64,000 bases of DNA from Neomicrococcus aestuarii (GTDB lineage: Bacteria; Actinomycetota; Actinomycetes; Actinomycetales; Micrococcaceae), in contig NZ_JACHDR010000001.1 in the NCBI RefSeq assembly GCF_014201135.1, forward strand, positions 992,001 to 1,056,000, written 5' to 3'. A program made the position numbers and the translations under genes. This document shows, one piece after another, positions 8,500 through 17,467 of this stretch; position 1 is the stretch's first letter; each line of letters starts with the position of its first letter. The notes under the pieces were generated by a model. The model worked only from the letters and a program-made list of their open reading frames with translations. It ran no database searches and was not told the DNA's origin.

Positions 8500-9411
8500 A
8501 TGGATTTGAAAGCCGACACCCGCGAATTCCTTGCCACTCGCCGCGCTCGCATCACCCCGGATAAGGCCGGGCTGCCCGCGTACGGCGGCAATCGGCGTGT
8601 GCCGGGGCTGCGTCGCGAAGAAGTGGCGATGCTTGCCGGAGTCAGCGTTGACTATTACACGCGGCTCGAGCGCGGCAATCTCCGCGGCGTCTCGGACGAG
8701 GTTTTGTACGCGCTCGCGGAGGCTCTCCAGCTAGACGACGCCGAGCGCAGTCACCTCTTCGATCTCTCCCGGGCCGCCAATGCAGGTGGCGCCGCGCGAG
8801 CTCGTGCACCGCGACGTTCCAATAGTGTTTTGCGTCCGGTACTTCAGCGGATGCTGGATTCGATGGAATCGGTTCCCGCGTTTGTGCGGAATGGTCGATT
8901 GGATGTGGTGGGCGCGAACGCGTTGGGTCGCGCGCTGTACTCCCCGCTCTATGATTTCGCAGCCCGCACCGGTAGCTCCGTGGTGAACTCGGCGCGCTTT
9001 CAATTCCTGGATCCAGAAGCCGCCGCCGCGTATTGGGGCGATCAGTCGGACCGGATCATGCATGACTCGGTGGCGATCCTGCGAGCGCAAGCGGGGCAAA
9101 ACCCCTATGACAAGTCGCTGACGGATCTGGTGGGCGAGCTCTCCACGCGCAGCGAGGATTTCCGTGGGTTGTGGGCGAATCACGATGTTCGCCACCACCG
9201 CTCCGGAACCAAGACGTTCCATCACCCGGTGGTCGGCGCCCTGGAGTTGGACTATGAGGCACTCCTGCTGCCAGCCGATCCCGGGCTCCAGCTCAACGTG
9301 TACACCGCGGCCGAGAATTCTCCGTCGAGCGATGCGCTCAAGATGCTGGCCTCGTGGGCGGCAAGCACCGCGGACGTTGCGAGTACTGCGGACTCACGCC
9401 TCGAGAGTTGA
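8500..9411 (+). CDS. XRE-family regulator with MmyB-like ligand-binding domain
   Basis: A 303-residue transcription factor. Residues about 10-85 form a helix-turn-helix with the hallmark GLRREEVAMLAGVSVDYYTRLERG. The rest matches the MmyB/PAS-like C-terminal domain that binds small hydrophobic ligands: VPAFVRNGRLDVVGANALGR near residue 128, then a long helix and the HHRSGTKTFHHPVVGALELD segment. This architecture is common in actinobacteria, where such regulators usually sit beside and divergent from the oxidoreductase gene they control. Here that neighbour is the aldo/keto reductase. The final 20 or so residues are Ala/Ser/Thr-rich and probably disordered. Promoter and operator candidates lie between 8322 and 8499. 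Confidence 0.9.
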   Translation: MDLKADTREFLATRRARITPDKAGLPAYGGNRRVPGLRREEVAMLAGVSVDYYTRLERGNLRGVSDEVLYALAEALQLDDAERSHLFDLSRAANAGGAARARAPRRSNSVLRPVLQRMLDSMESVPAFVRNGRLDVVGANALGRALYSPLYDFAARTGSSVVNSARFQFLDPEAAAAYWGDQSDRIMHDSVAILRAQAGQNPYDKSLTDLVGELSTRSEDFRGLWANHDVRHHRSGTKTFHHPVVGALELDYEALLLPADPGLQLNVYTAAENSPSSDALKMLASWAASTADVASTADSRLES

Positions 9412-9490
9412 GAACTCAGCTGAGGCAACATACCTACTTGGCGCACTCCGGGACGGAACGACGGTTGGGAAGACAGTCTTGGTGCACTAA

Positions 9491-9566
9491 TGGTGCCCCC
9501 ACTGGGACTCGAACCCAGACTGAATCGATTTTAAGTCGATTGCCTCTGCCATTGGGCTATGGGGGC
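9491..9566 (-). tRNA. tRNA-Leu, anticodon UAA, with encoded CCA and a short variable loop
   Basis: On the minus strand the sequence folds as a cloverleaf: acceptor GCCCCCA/TGGGGGC; D arm with GCC/GGC; anticodon stem ATCGA/TCGAT closing loop CTTAAAA (U33, anticodon UAA, A37); T arm CTGGG TTCGAGT CCCAG; discriminator A and genomic CCA. It is 76 nt with CCA. The variable loop is only about five nt, whereas bacterial leucine tRNAs normally carry a long (class II) variable arm. The anticodon reads UUA, a rare codon in high-GC genomes. Assignment to leucine rests on the anticodon alone. Confidence 0.88.
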
Positions 9567-9614
9567 GGTGCGCTTACCGAGTACACGAACTAGCGCGTTT
9601 AACAGCTTAAAGCA

Positions 9615-9654
9615 CAAGGCGCGATGTCCCCGAATTCAGGGGCATCGCGCCTTG
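9615..9654 (-). terminator. Terminator after ndh
   Basis: CAAGGCGCGATG pairs exactly with CATCGCGCCTTG around an inner CCCC/GGGG stem and GAATTCA loop. It lies 25 nt past the ndh stop and separates ndh from the tRNA gene on the same strand, so the tRNA needs its own promoter in 9567-9614. Confidence 0.85.
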
Positions 9655-9678
9655 CTAAAAACTACTCAGAAGCAAGAA

Positions 9679-11061
9679 CTACTTCTTTGGTGAAGCGGCT
9701 TCAACGAATGCCGAGCGTGGGTCATCCATGTTCTCGAGCTGCGAGATATCGCGATGCAAGAACAAAGAACCGAACCAGTCGCCAGCAACGCGGAGCTTGC
9801 GCTCGACGGTTGGCATGGCCATGCCGTGGTAGCCGCGGTGTGCCAACCATGCGAGGGGGCCCTTGAGTCCGATAGTGCCTACAACAGGGAGACCCTTGAT
9901 GTTTGCAACACCCTTCCAAGAACCGAAGCCTGCAACAGCGCCGAGGGACTCGTGCTTGTAGTCCTCAACGGTGCCAACGCCGTAGCGGGTTGCGTAGAGG
10001 TTCTTGACGAGGCGCTTGGCCTGGCGGATAGCGTGCTGAGCGTTAGGAACGCACATGCCACCTACACCGTTGCCGGTGAGATCAGGAACAGCGGCGTTGT
10101 CGCCAGCGGCCCATGCGCCTTCGATTGGTCCTTCGTCGCCCGTGATGCGCAAGTCGGCACCGGTGCGGATGCGTCCGCGCTCTTCGATCGGGAAGTCGGA
10201 GTTGCGGACCATGGGGTTGGCCTGAACGCCAGCGGTCCACACGAGGGTGTCCGTCTCGAACTCGTCTGCTGGGGTCTTGTCCGGCATGTTGATGAGCTTG
10301 AGCTTGCCGTCCGTTGCATCGGCGAGGGAGGTGTTCAAGAGAACCTCAACGCCGCGGGAGCGCAAGTGCTCAACAACCCAAAGAGCCTGCTCTTCGGTAA
10401 CTTCCGGCATGATGCGGCCCATGGCTTCAACCATGACGAAGCGGATTTCGCTCTGCTTGACGCGGTCGTTCTGCTTGACTGCTTCGCGAACCATGTCTTC
10501 GAGTTCGGCGATGGTCTCGATGCCGGCGAAGCCGCCACCCACAACCACGAAAGTCAGCGCACGAGCGCGAGCTGCGGCGTCCGTCATGAGGGAGCCAGCT
10601 TCAACGCGCTCCAGCACGGAGTCACGAATTGCTACAGCTTCTTCGATGGTCTTGAGGCCAATACCGGCTTCCGCAAGACCTGGGATTGGGAACGTGCGGG
10701 TTACAGCGCCAGCTGCCATCACAACGTCGCGGTAAGGAATCTCGAAAGATTCGCCCGACTCAGGCTGCACCGTAGCAACGCGGCGAGCGTGGTCAACATT
10801 GATGACCTTGCCGTTGATCAGTTCGGTGTCCTTGAGGTGACGGCGGTGAGAAACAACCGCGTGACGAGCCTCGATCTGGCCGCCTGCAACCTCAGGAAGG
10901 AATGGCTGGTACGTCATGTACGGATTGGGGTCAACCAGGGTAACGATTCCCCCATGAACCTTGACCTTTTTTTGAAGACCAAGTGCAACATAAAGCCCGA
11001 CGTAACCGCCGCCAACAACGAGGATACGAGGGCGCTCTGAAAGCTCAACAGAAGTAGGCAT
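9679..11061 (-). CDS. ndh: Type II NADH dehydrogenase (NDH-2)
   Basis: A 460-residue flavoprotein that oxidises NADH and reduces menaquinone without pumping protons, at the inner face of the membrane. The FAD-binding motif RILVVGGGYVGLYVALGL is at residues 11-28. A second nucleotide site, TFVVVGGGFAGIETIAELED, at about 170 binds NADH. The substrate-side motif LVWTAGVQANPM and the FAD-closing AAGDNAAVPD follow. The C-terminal region with Trp-rich helices (GLKGPLAWLAHRGYHG) likely anchors it to the membrane. It has its own terminator. It is the usual respiratory entry point in Micrococcaceae and pairs functionally with sdhCDAB further along the window. Confidence 0.95.
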   Translation of the reverse strand: MPTSVELSERPRILVVGGGYVGLYVALGLQKKVKVHGGIVTLVDPNPYMTYQPFLPEVAGGQIEARHAVVSHRRHLKDTELINGKVINVDHARRVATVQPESGESFEIPYRDVVMAAGAVTRTFPIPGLAEAGIGLKTIEEAVAIRDSVLERVEAGSLMTDAAARARALTFVVVGGGFAGIETIAELEDMVREAVKQNDRVKQSEIRFVMVEAMGRIMPEVTEEQALWVVEHLRSRGVEVLLNTSLADATDGKLKLINMPDKTPADEFETDTLVWTAGVQANPMVRNSDFPIEERGRIRTGADLRITGDEGPIEGAWAAGDNAAVPDLTGNGVGGMCVPNAQHAIRQAKRLVKNLYATRYGVGTVEDYKHESLGAVAGFGSWKGVANIKGLPVVGTIGLKGPLAWLAHRGYHGMAMPTVERKLRVAGDWFGSLFLHRDISQLENMDDPRSAFVEAASPKK

Positions 11062-11130
11062 ATCCCCATCCTACCCACGAATGCAAACTTTGTGAAAACG
11101 TTCACGAAGTCAAAGTCCGGAGCGCTGTGG

Positions 11131-12612
11131 TTAGGAGTTCTTGCGGCGTTGCACAAAAAGCACGACGGCGGCCGCCCCGGTCCCGAGGATGAGCAGTCCC
11201 GTTCCTATCACCAAGAGCGCAGGAAGGTTGGTTCCCGTGCTCGGGGCTACCGGTTTAGGTGCTGCGTGCGTCGAGGGGAGATCGGTTTCCGTGGCCGACG
11301 GCGCCGCTGCGCTCTGCGTAGGAGCAGCTGCCCGGCGGTGCACGCGAATCCAATCGGCGATGGTGTCCGAGGCGTCCGGTTCCCACGCGGGAAGTTCGGC
11401 CGTCAGGGCCGCATTGGCGTCAATCAGTCCGAACCCGTACTGGTTATCAAAACCGTCCGGTCCGGCGTCTTTCGCGGTGGCTTCGATGCGGTGCCGCACT
11501 TCGGCCGCGGAAAGCTCCGGGTACTTCGCGCGGATCAGTGCCGCGACTCCAGCCACGATGGGGGCTGCGCCTGAGGTGCCGGACCACGTGGTGTAGCCGC
11601 CTCCGGGAATGCCGCCCACCAGATCAACCGCTGGCGCGGCCACGCCGATGGAGATTCCCTGAGTTGAGGAGTCCCAGCTGGCTTTGTTGTCCCGGTCTAC
11701 GCCGGCGACCACCAGGACGCCGGGGATCGTTGCGGGAGCGCCTACTTGCAGCATGCCGCCGGATCGGTTTCCGGCCGCCGCCACAATCAGGACGTCTTTT
11801 TGCTCGGCGTAGAGGAACGCGTCATCCCACGATTCGGGCCAGTCCTGACCCGTGGAGCCTAGAGAAATGTTGATGACCTTGGCGCCGTTGTCCACGCTCC
11901 ACTTCACGGCGTCCGCTACTTGCGCGTCCACGTCCGGACCGCCCGGATTGTCCTTACCCATAAGGAGGGACACCGAGAGCAGCTTCGATTCCGGCGCTAC
12001 CCCGATGATTCCGGAGTCCCCCGGTCCCGGCTTGGGCAGGGGTGAGGGTTTTGCAGAGGACGACGACGCCGCAGCTTTCGTTGCGCTGGAAGATGCGCTC
12101 GATGATGCCGAGGAAGATGCTTGCGCAGAAGCTGAAGCCTTCGCTGAAGCTGCCGCGCTCTCTTGAGCTTTCTCGCGTTGAGCACGAAGCTTGCCGATGA
12201 GCTCCGAGTTGTTTCCGCGACCGGCCAACATGGTGGCCACCAGCGTGCCGTGTTCGGGGAGGGATCCAAGCGGTTTCGAACCGTTCTTAGCTCCCGCGCC
12301 CGAGGCGTCGTAGCCGCCAGCCATGGCACCGGAAAGGTCTTGGTGGGACGTGTCCACGCCGGAGTCGATCACGGCAACGGTCACACCGGCGCCTCGCGTG
12401 ACTTTCCACGCTTGGTCAATCCCGTAGTCCTTGATCCAGTACTGCTGCTCCCGCGCTTCATCGGCGCTGGCAGCTGGCGCAAACACGCCTGCCCCGAAAA
12501 TAGCGGCAACCAATCCGGCACTCACTAAAGAACGCGCTCGGGAACCCCAGCGGCGTCGTCGTACGGGAAAGGAATCAGTGGACGTGTTCGAAAGCAGAAA
12601 AGTATGAGTCAT
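11131..12612 (-). CDS. Membrane-anchored subtilisin-like serine protease (S8 family)
   Basis: A 493-residue secreted protease. The signal peptide (ARSLVSAGLVAAIFGAGVFA...ASA) follows a basic N-terminus. The catalytic triad is visible as Asp in VAVIDSGVDTSHQ, His in EHGTLVATMLAG and Ser in TWSGTSGAAPIVAGVAALIR. Between His and Ser is an Ala/Ser/Lys-rich linker of about 60 residues that probably is disordered. A single C-terminal transmembrane helix (LLVIGTGLLILGTGAAAVVL) with QRRKNS anchors it facing outward, as in mycosin-type proteases, but no type VII secretion genes are in the window. The start overlaps the ppx stop by 4 nt (ATGA). Two copies of the dispersed motif lie inside the gene, at 12060 (linker) and 12553 (before the signal peptide core). 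Confidence 0.9.
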   Translation of the reverse strand: MTHTFLLSNTSTDSFPVRRRRWGSRARSLVSAGLVAAIFGAGVFAPAASADEAREQQYWIKDYGIDQAWKVTRGAGVTVAVIDSGVDTSHQDLSGAMAGGYDASGAGAKNGSKPLGSLPEHGTLVATMLAGRGNNSELIGKLRAQREKAQESAAASAKASASAQASSSASSSASSSATKAAASSSSAKPSPLPKPGPGDSGIIGVAPESKLLSVSLLMGKDNPGGPDVDAQVADAVKWSVDNGAKVINISLGSTGQDWPESWDDAFLYAEQKDVLIVAAAGNRSGGMLQVGAPATIPGVLVVAGVDRDNKASWDSSTQGISIGVAAPAVDLVGGIPGGGYTTWSGTSGAAPIVAGVAALIRAKYPELSAAEVRHRIEATAKDAGPDGFDNQYGFGLIDANAALTAELPAWEPDASDTIADWIRVHRRAAAPTQSAAAPSATETDLPSTHAAPKPVAPSTGTNLPALLVIGTGLLILGTGAAAVVLFVQRRKNS

Positions 12613-13580
12613 AGAGTCACGCGTGAAGCAAGTGAAAGTGCGATTCCGTCGAGGATATCGTGTTCACTTGCCGAGGCGTGAGTGACGCGGCCGTGGGAGT
12701 CTTCGCGCACGCGCATCAAAATTTCTTGCCAAATGAGAGCGCCAGCACCAATGACGTCCACGCGACCCGGGTGCATGAAGCCCAGCTCAGCGCGCTTTTC
12801 ACGCGTCATGGTGAGCAAAGACTGCGTCGCGGCAGCGTAACGTTCCACGGTCAGCTCGGCGCCGTTGATGCGTTCGGACTCGTAGTGATCCAGCATCAAA
12901 CCGTGGGCCGTGATGGTGGTGACGGAGCCGGCCACGCCAATAACCTTGGTGACCTTCTCAAAAGGAATCACCTCGGCGACGCTCTTGAGCATCGCGCGAA
13001 TCTCGGCGCGAGCGGCCGTGACATCGTCGAGCCGCGGCGGATCCGTGGTCAGGTAGCGCTCCGTGAAGCGCACGCATCCCATGTTCACGGAAATGGCCCT
13101 CTCAACGCCGCTGCGCGTGCCGATCACGAACTCCGTGGAGCCGCCACCCAAATCAACCACCAGGACGGTGTCATCTTCGGCGACGTCTACGGCGCTCAGC
13201 GCACCAGCGAAGCTCAACTGTGCTTCCTCTTCGCCAGAAATCACGTCAGGCTCAACGCCCAAACGAGAGTGGATGCCGCGCTTCAGCAGCTCGCTGTTGG
13301 TGGCGTCCCGCGTTGCCGAGGTCGCGACAAAGCGGATGCCTTCGGCGCCGTGACGGCGAATGATGTCCGCGTATTCGTCGGCCGCATCAAAGGTGCGAGC
13401 GAGCGCTTCGTCGGAGAACGCGTGGGTCTCATCGACACCTTCACCCAAACGGACAATGCGCATTTCGCGCACCACATCGTTCAGGTAGGTGGCGGAGGTG
13501 CGGTCGGCATCCATGGAGATTGCGTCGGCGATGAGCAATCGGATGGAATTGGTGCCGCAGTCAATGGCTGCAACGCGCAT
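12609..13580 (-). CDS. ppx: Ppx/GppA family exopolyphosphatase
   Basis: A 323-residue phosphatase of the ASKHA fold that removes terminal phosphate from polyphosphate or pppGpp. Phosphate-1 loop: AAIDCGTNSIRLLIAD at residues 4-19. Middle motif: IRFVATSATRDATN. Phosphate-2 loop: TVLVVDLGGGSTEFVIG. The adenosine-like loop is VIGVAGSVTTITA. Length matches the short actinobacterial Ppx1/Ppx2 type, without the C-terminal HD domain. The start overlaps the DUF501 stop (TAATG) and the stop overlaps the protease start, so the three are translationally coupled. The eno-ftsB-DUF501-ppx order is conserved across actinobacteria. Confidence 0.93.
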   Translation of the reverse strand: MRVAAIDCGTNSIRLLIADAISMDADRTSATYLNDVVREMRIVRLGEGVDETHAFSDEALARTFDAADEYADIIRRHGAEGIRFVATSATRDATNSELLKRGIHSRLGVEPDVISGEEEAQLSFAGALSAVDVAEDDTVLVVDLGGGSTEFVIGTRSGVERAISVNMGCVRFTERYLTTDPPRLDDVTAARAEIRAMLKSVAEVIPFEKVTKVIGVAGSVTTITAHGLMLDHYESERINGAELTVERYAAATQSLLTMTREKRAELGFMHPGRVDVIGAGALIWQEILMRVREDSHGRVTHASASEHDILDGIALSLASRVTL

Positions 13581-14290
13581 TACAGTGCACCCCCTTCGGA
13601 GTTCTGCTCGGCCATTTCTGCGTTCGCGCCGGTGTTTGCGTCAGCGTTCGCTTCCGCCTCTGCTTTGAGGCGGCGCAAGCGCTTCTTCTCCTCCGCGTCC
13701 GCGAGCTCCTGGGTCTTCACGTGACGGCTCAAATCCTTGTTGGGCAGCGGCGCTTCGTTGTCCCAAGCACCCGCGCAAGAGCACACGTCAGCGGTCCACC
13801 ATTCAGCGATTCCGGCGATCGCTTCATCGCCCAGCGGGTTGACGTCAGGACCGGCGGACAGAGAATGACCCACCAAAACATGCAGGCATTTCACGCGCTC
13901 AGGCATACCGCCGGCGCTAATTCCCTTGATCTCAGGGACTTCGCCCACGCCGCTGAGTTCACCGATTCGATCCCGCTCAGCCAAGTAATGTTCGTGAGCT
14001 TGGCGGTAGGCGGCTGCGAGTTCGGCGTCCTCGGTGAGGCGCTCGTTCATGGCATTCATGAGTCCCCCGGCTTCGAGGCGCGACACGGCGCTCGTCAGCG
14101 TGGGGTGGGTGAGGTAGAACGTGGTGGGGAACGGGATCCCGGAGGATAGCCGTGGCGCCGTGGTAGCTACCAGCGGGTTTCCACAGACACAGCGGGCGCC
14201 CACCTCCACAATGTCTCGAGCGGGGCGGCCAAGCTGGCGCGCGATCGTGTCAAGATCATGTTGGCTGGGGGTTTTGGTTTCCGTCACCAC
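13580..14290 (-). CDS. DUF501 family protein
   Basis: A 236-residue protein of the actinobacterial DUF501 family, function unknown. The conserved opening DLDTIARQLGRPARDIVEVGARCVCG is followed by PLVATTAPRLSSGIPFPTTFYLT and a central cysteine/histidine segment (PERVKCLHVLVGHSLSAG), ending with ADVCSCAGAW. The four or five conserved cysteines suggest metal or redox chemistry. After about residue 190 the tail turns charged and Ala/Asn-rich (EAEANADANTGANAEMAEQ) and looks disordered. The start could be GTG at 14290 or GTG at 14287; AAGGAG at 14295-14300 fits the second slightly better. It is invariably placed between ftsB and ppx in related genomes, hinting at a cell-wall or phosphate role. Confidence 0.85.
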   Translation of the reverse strand: MVTETKTPSQHDLDTIARQLGRPARDIVEVGARCVCGNPLVATTAPRLSSGIPFPTTFYLTHPTLTSAVSRLEAGGLMNAMNERLTEDAELAAAYRQAHEHYLAERDRIGELSGVGEVPEIKGISAGGMPERVKCLHVLVGHSLSAGPDVNPLGDEAIAGIAEWWTADVCSCAGAWDNEAPLPNKDLSRHVKTQELADAEEKKRLRRLKAEAEANADANTGANAEMAEQNSEGGAL

Positions 14291-14426
14291 ACAACTCCTT
14301 CAGTACGGGCAAGCACTCGGCTTGCTGGCGTTGCCTGGCGATTGGAGGTCCGTGAACCGCACAAAACGCGTAACTCACTGCCATTGTGGCTACGGTTTCC
14401 GCGAAGACTCTGGCGGTCGACGCCGA

Positions 14427-15293
14427 TTAGTCAGTGGCAGCGCGCTTGACGGTGTCCCACAAGGCGTCAGCCCACGGCAAATCTGTGCGAACTTCATTGG
14501 GTGATTGGTTCTCGGGGACGCTCGTGTCTTCACCGGTAGCCCCAATAACCATGTATTTCCGTTCGCCGGGCATCACCAAGTTTATCCGGTCACGGGCTTG
14601 CTGTTTGATGTATTCAGGATCACTCCAGCGCGCGATCTCTTGCTTGAGCTCTTCTTGTTCAGCCGTTTTCGTGGCGATCGACTCTTCAAGAGCGCTAATT
14701 TCGGCGCGCTGCTTCACGAATGTTCCCACCGTCGGAAACAGGAATGCCAAGAGCGCAATGCCCACGACGGCCCACACCACGAGCTTGCCGGAGAACGTCT
14801 TCGCGGGTACCGGCTCGCCAACAGCCTCATGCTTTTTTGCGGCATTAGCGTCCGCGATTTCCTTGGAATGACCAGAGATTCGCGGGGCCTTGACGGCGCC
14901 GGAGAGTTGTGCGCGAGTTTGCGCGCGACGATGCTGCTTCGAGGCCGGCTTATGGGGCTGGTTACTCTTGGCGGGCGCGGTTTTAGGTCCGGCCTTTTCA
15001 GATTTTTTAGAGGACGACGACGCCGCCGCGCGATCCGTAATTTTCGTTGCGGCCGCAGTGGGTCGCCTTCCGGAAACGCGAGGAATCTCACTTGTCTCGG
15101 AGTCATGGACGGCGGATGCCATGTCACGAGAGGACACGTTGGTGCGCGTATTCCGCGAATCCTTAGCCGAAACCACGGGAATGGCGTCAGTTGCCGGATC
15201 CGTCTCCGATTGGTGGTGAGAAGACGTGCCGGAGGATGAGTTGCCGGAAGGACTCAAGTACGTGCGCGGCTTTTGCGGTTTGCGATACGCCAT
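14427..15293 (-). CDS. ftsB: FtsB/DivIC-type septum formation initiator
   Basis: A 288-residue single-pass membrane protein. Residues 1-175 are cytoplasmic, low complexity and rich in Ser, Lys and Ala. One transmembrane helix (VVWAVVGIALLAFLFPTVGTF) follows, then a coiled coil (AEISALEESIATKTAEQEEL) and the DivIC signature WSDPEYIKQQARDRINLVMPGE. It forms a complex with FtsL and FtsQ at the divisome. The long N-terminal extension is normal for actinobacteria. The dispersed motif at 15014-15023 encodes serines in that extension. The ATG follows GGAAGGAG at optimal distance. Confidence 0.9.
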   Translation of the reverse strand: MAYRKPQKPRTYLSPSGNSSSGTSSHHQSETDPATDAIPVVSAKDSRNTRTNVSSRDMASAVHDSETSEIPRVSGRRPTAAATKITDRAAASSSSKKSEKAGPKTAPAKSNQPHKPASKQHRRAQTRAQLSGAVKAPRISGHSKEIADANAAKKHEAVGEPVPAKTFSGKLVVWAVVGIALLAFLFPTVGTFVKQRAEISALEESIATKTAEQEELKQEIARWSDPEYIKQQARDRINLVMPGERKYMVIGATGEDTSVPENQSPNEVRTDLPWADALWDTVKRAATD

Positions 15294-15313
15294 GATGCTC
15301 CTTCCGGGGACGA

Positions 15314-15348
15314 CTGAGGGGAACCGCCAGCGTGGCAGCTCCCCTCAG
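15314..15348 (-). terminator. Hairpin between eno and ftsB
   Basis: CTGAGGGG pairs with CCCCTCAG, with an inner GCC/GGC stem. No T-tract follows in the direction of transcription, so it may be an attenuator or mRNA-stability element rather than a full terminator. Confidence 0.5.
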
Positions 15349-15372
15349 AGGTTACTCGGGTTTTAGGTCAAT

Positions 15373-16722
<1,350 letters not shown>

Positions 16723-16775
16723 CTAGCGCGGCGAAACTTCCAGAAATAAACCGTGCAGCACTATTTCCAAACTTT

Positions 16776-17447
16776 TTACTCTTGAGAAGTGCCAATGCTG
16801 TCTCTCCAGCGATTCACCGCGCTGCGCAGAGCGCGTTCCGGATCCACTCCGTCGCGGTGGGCTTCGAGAGCAAGGGCCAACAAGTGTTCGCCGAGCGATT
16901 CCTCGGTCCACTCCCCCGATACTTCATGAGTTTCGTTGACTGGAGCCGGAATCTTTTGACCGGTTCCGGCTTCCCATCGTTGCGTGCGGGCGATGGCCTT
17001 CTCGGCATACATCAGTGCGGGTAAGGAGGAAGGAAGTCCAGCGAACGGGTGGGTTCGCTCTGGTTTCTCGGCACGTTTGGCCGCGTCCCACTGTGCGATT
17101 ACTTCTTCGCTGGTGGTGGGGAACGAGTCTTGGAACGTCCCGTCCGGCTTATAGATGTGAACGTTGCGGCGAATCATTTTGTCAGCGAGGGCTCCCGCGA
17201 CATCGTCGAATTTGAAGGAGCCGCGCTCTTCGGCGATGGCCGAATGGAGGACCAGCTGTAGCAACAGATCACCTAGTTCGCCCTTGAGCTCAGAATCGCC
17301 GTGGCCTTCTTCGATGGTCTCGACGAGCTCGTAGGACTCTTCAATAAGAAATTCGACGAGCTGCGCGTGCGTGAGGGCTTTCGTCCACACGCAGTGCTCG
17401 CGCAACTCGTCGATGATCGTCAGGAGACGATCCATTTCGCTACTCAA
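16776..17447 (-). CDS. mazG: MazG nucleoside triphosphate pyrophosphohydrolase
   Basis: A 223-residue all-alpha NTP pyrophosphatase that hydrolyses non-canonical or stress-related nucleoside triphosphates to monophosphates. The EEXXE motif appears as EFLIEESYELVETIEEGHGD, with the downstream ELGDLLLQLVLH segment supplying further metal ligands. The usual GCPWD is replaced by HCVWTKALTHAQL. Only one MazG domain is obvious; the C-terminal half is divergent. The longest frame starts at a TTG (17447); the ATG at 17435 (MDRLLTIIDELR) fits the family's N-terminus better. It lies upstream of eno on the same strand, as in many actinobacteria. Confidence 0.88.
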   Translation of the reverse strand: MSSEMDRLLTIIDELREHCVWTKALTHAQLVEFLIEESYELVETIEEGHGDSELKGELGDLLLQLVLHSAIAEERGSFKFDDVAGALADKMIRRNVHIYKPDGTFQDSFPTTSEEVIAQWDAAKRAEKPERTHPFAGLPSSLPALMYAEKAIARTQRWEAGTGQKIPAPVNETHEVSGEWTEESLGEHLLALALEAHRDGVDPERALRSAVNRWRDSIGTSQE

Positions 17448-17467
17448 TGTTTAGAGGGCTCCCAAAA

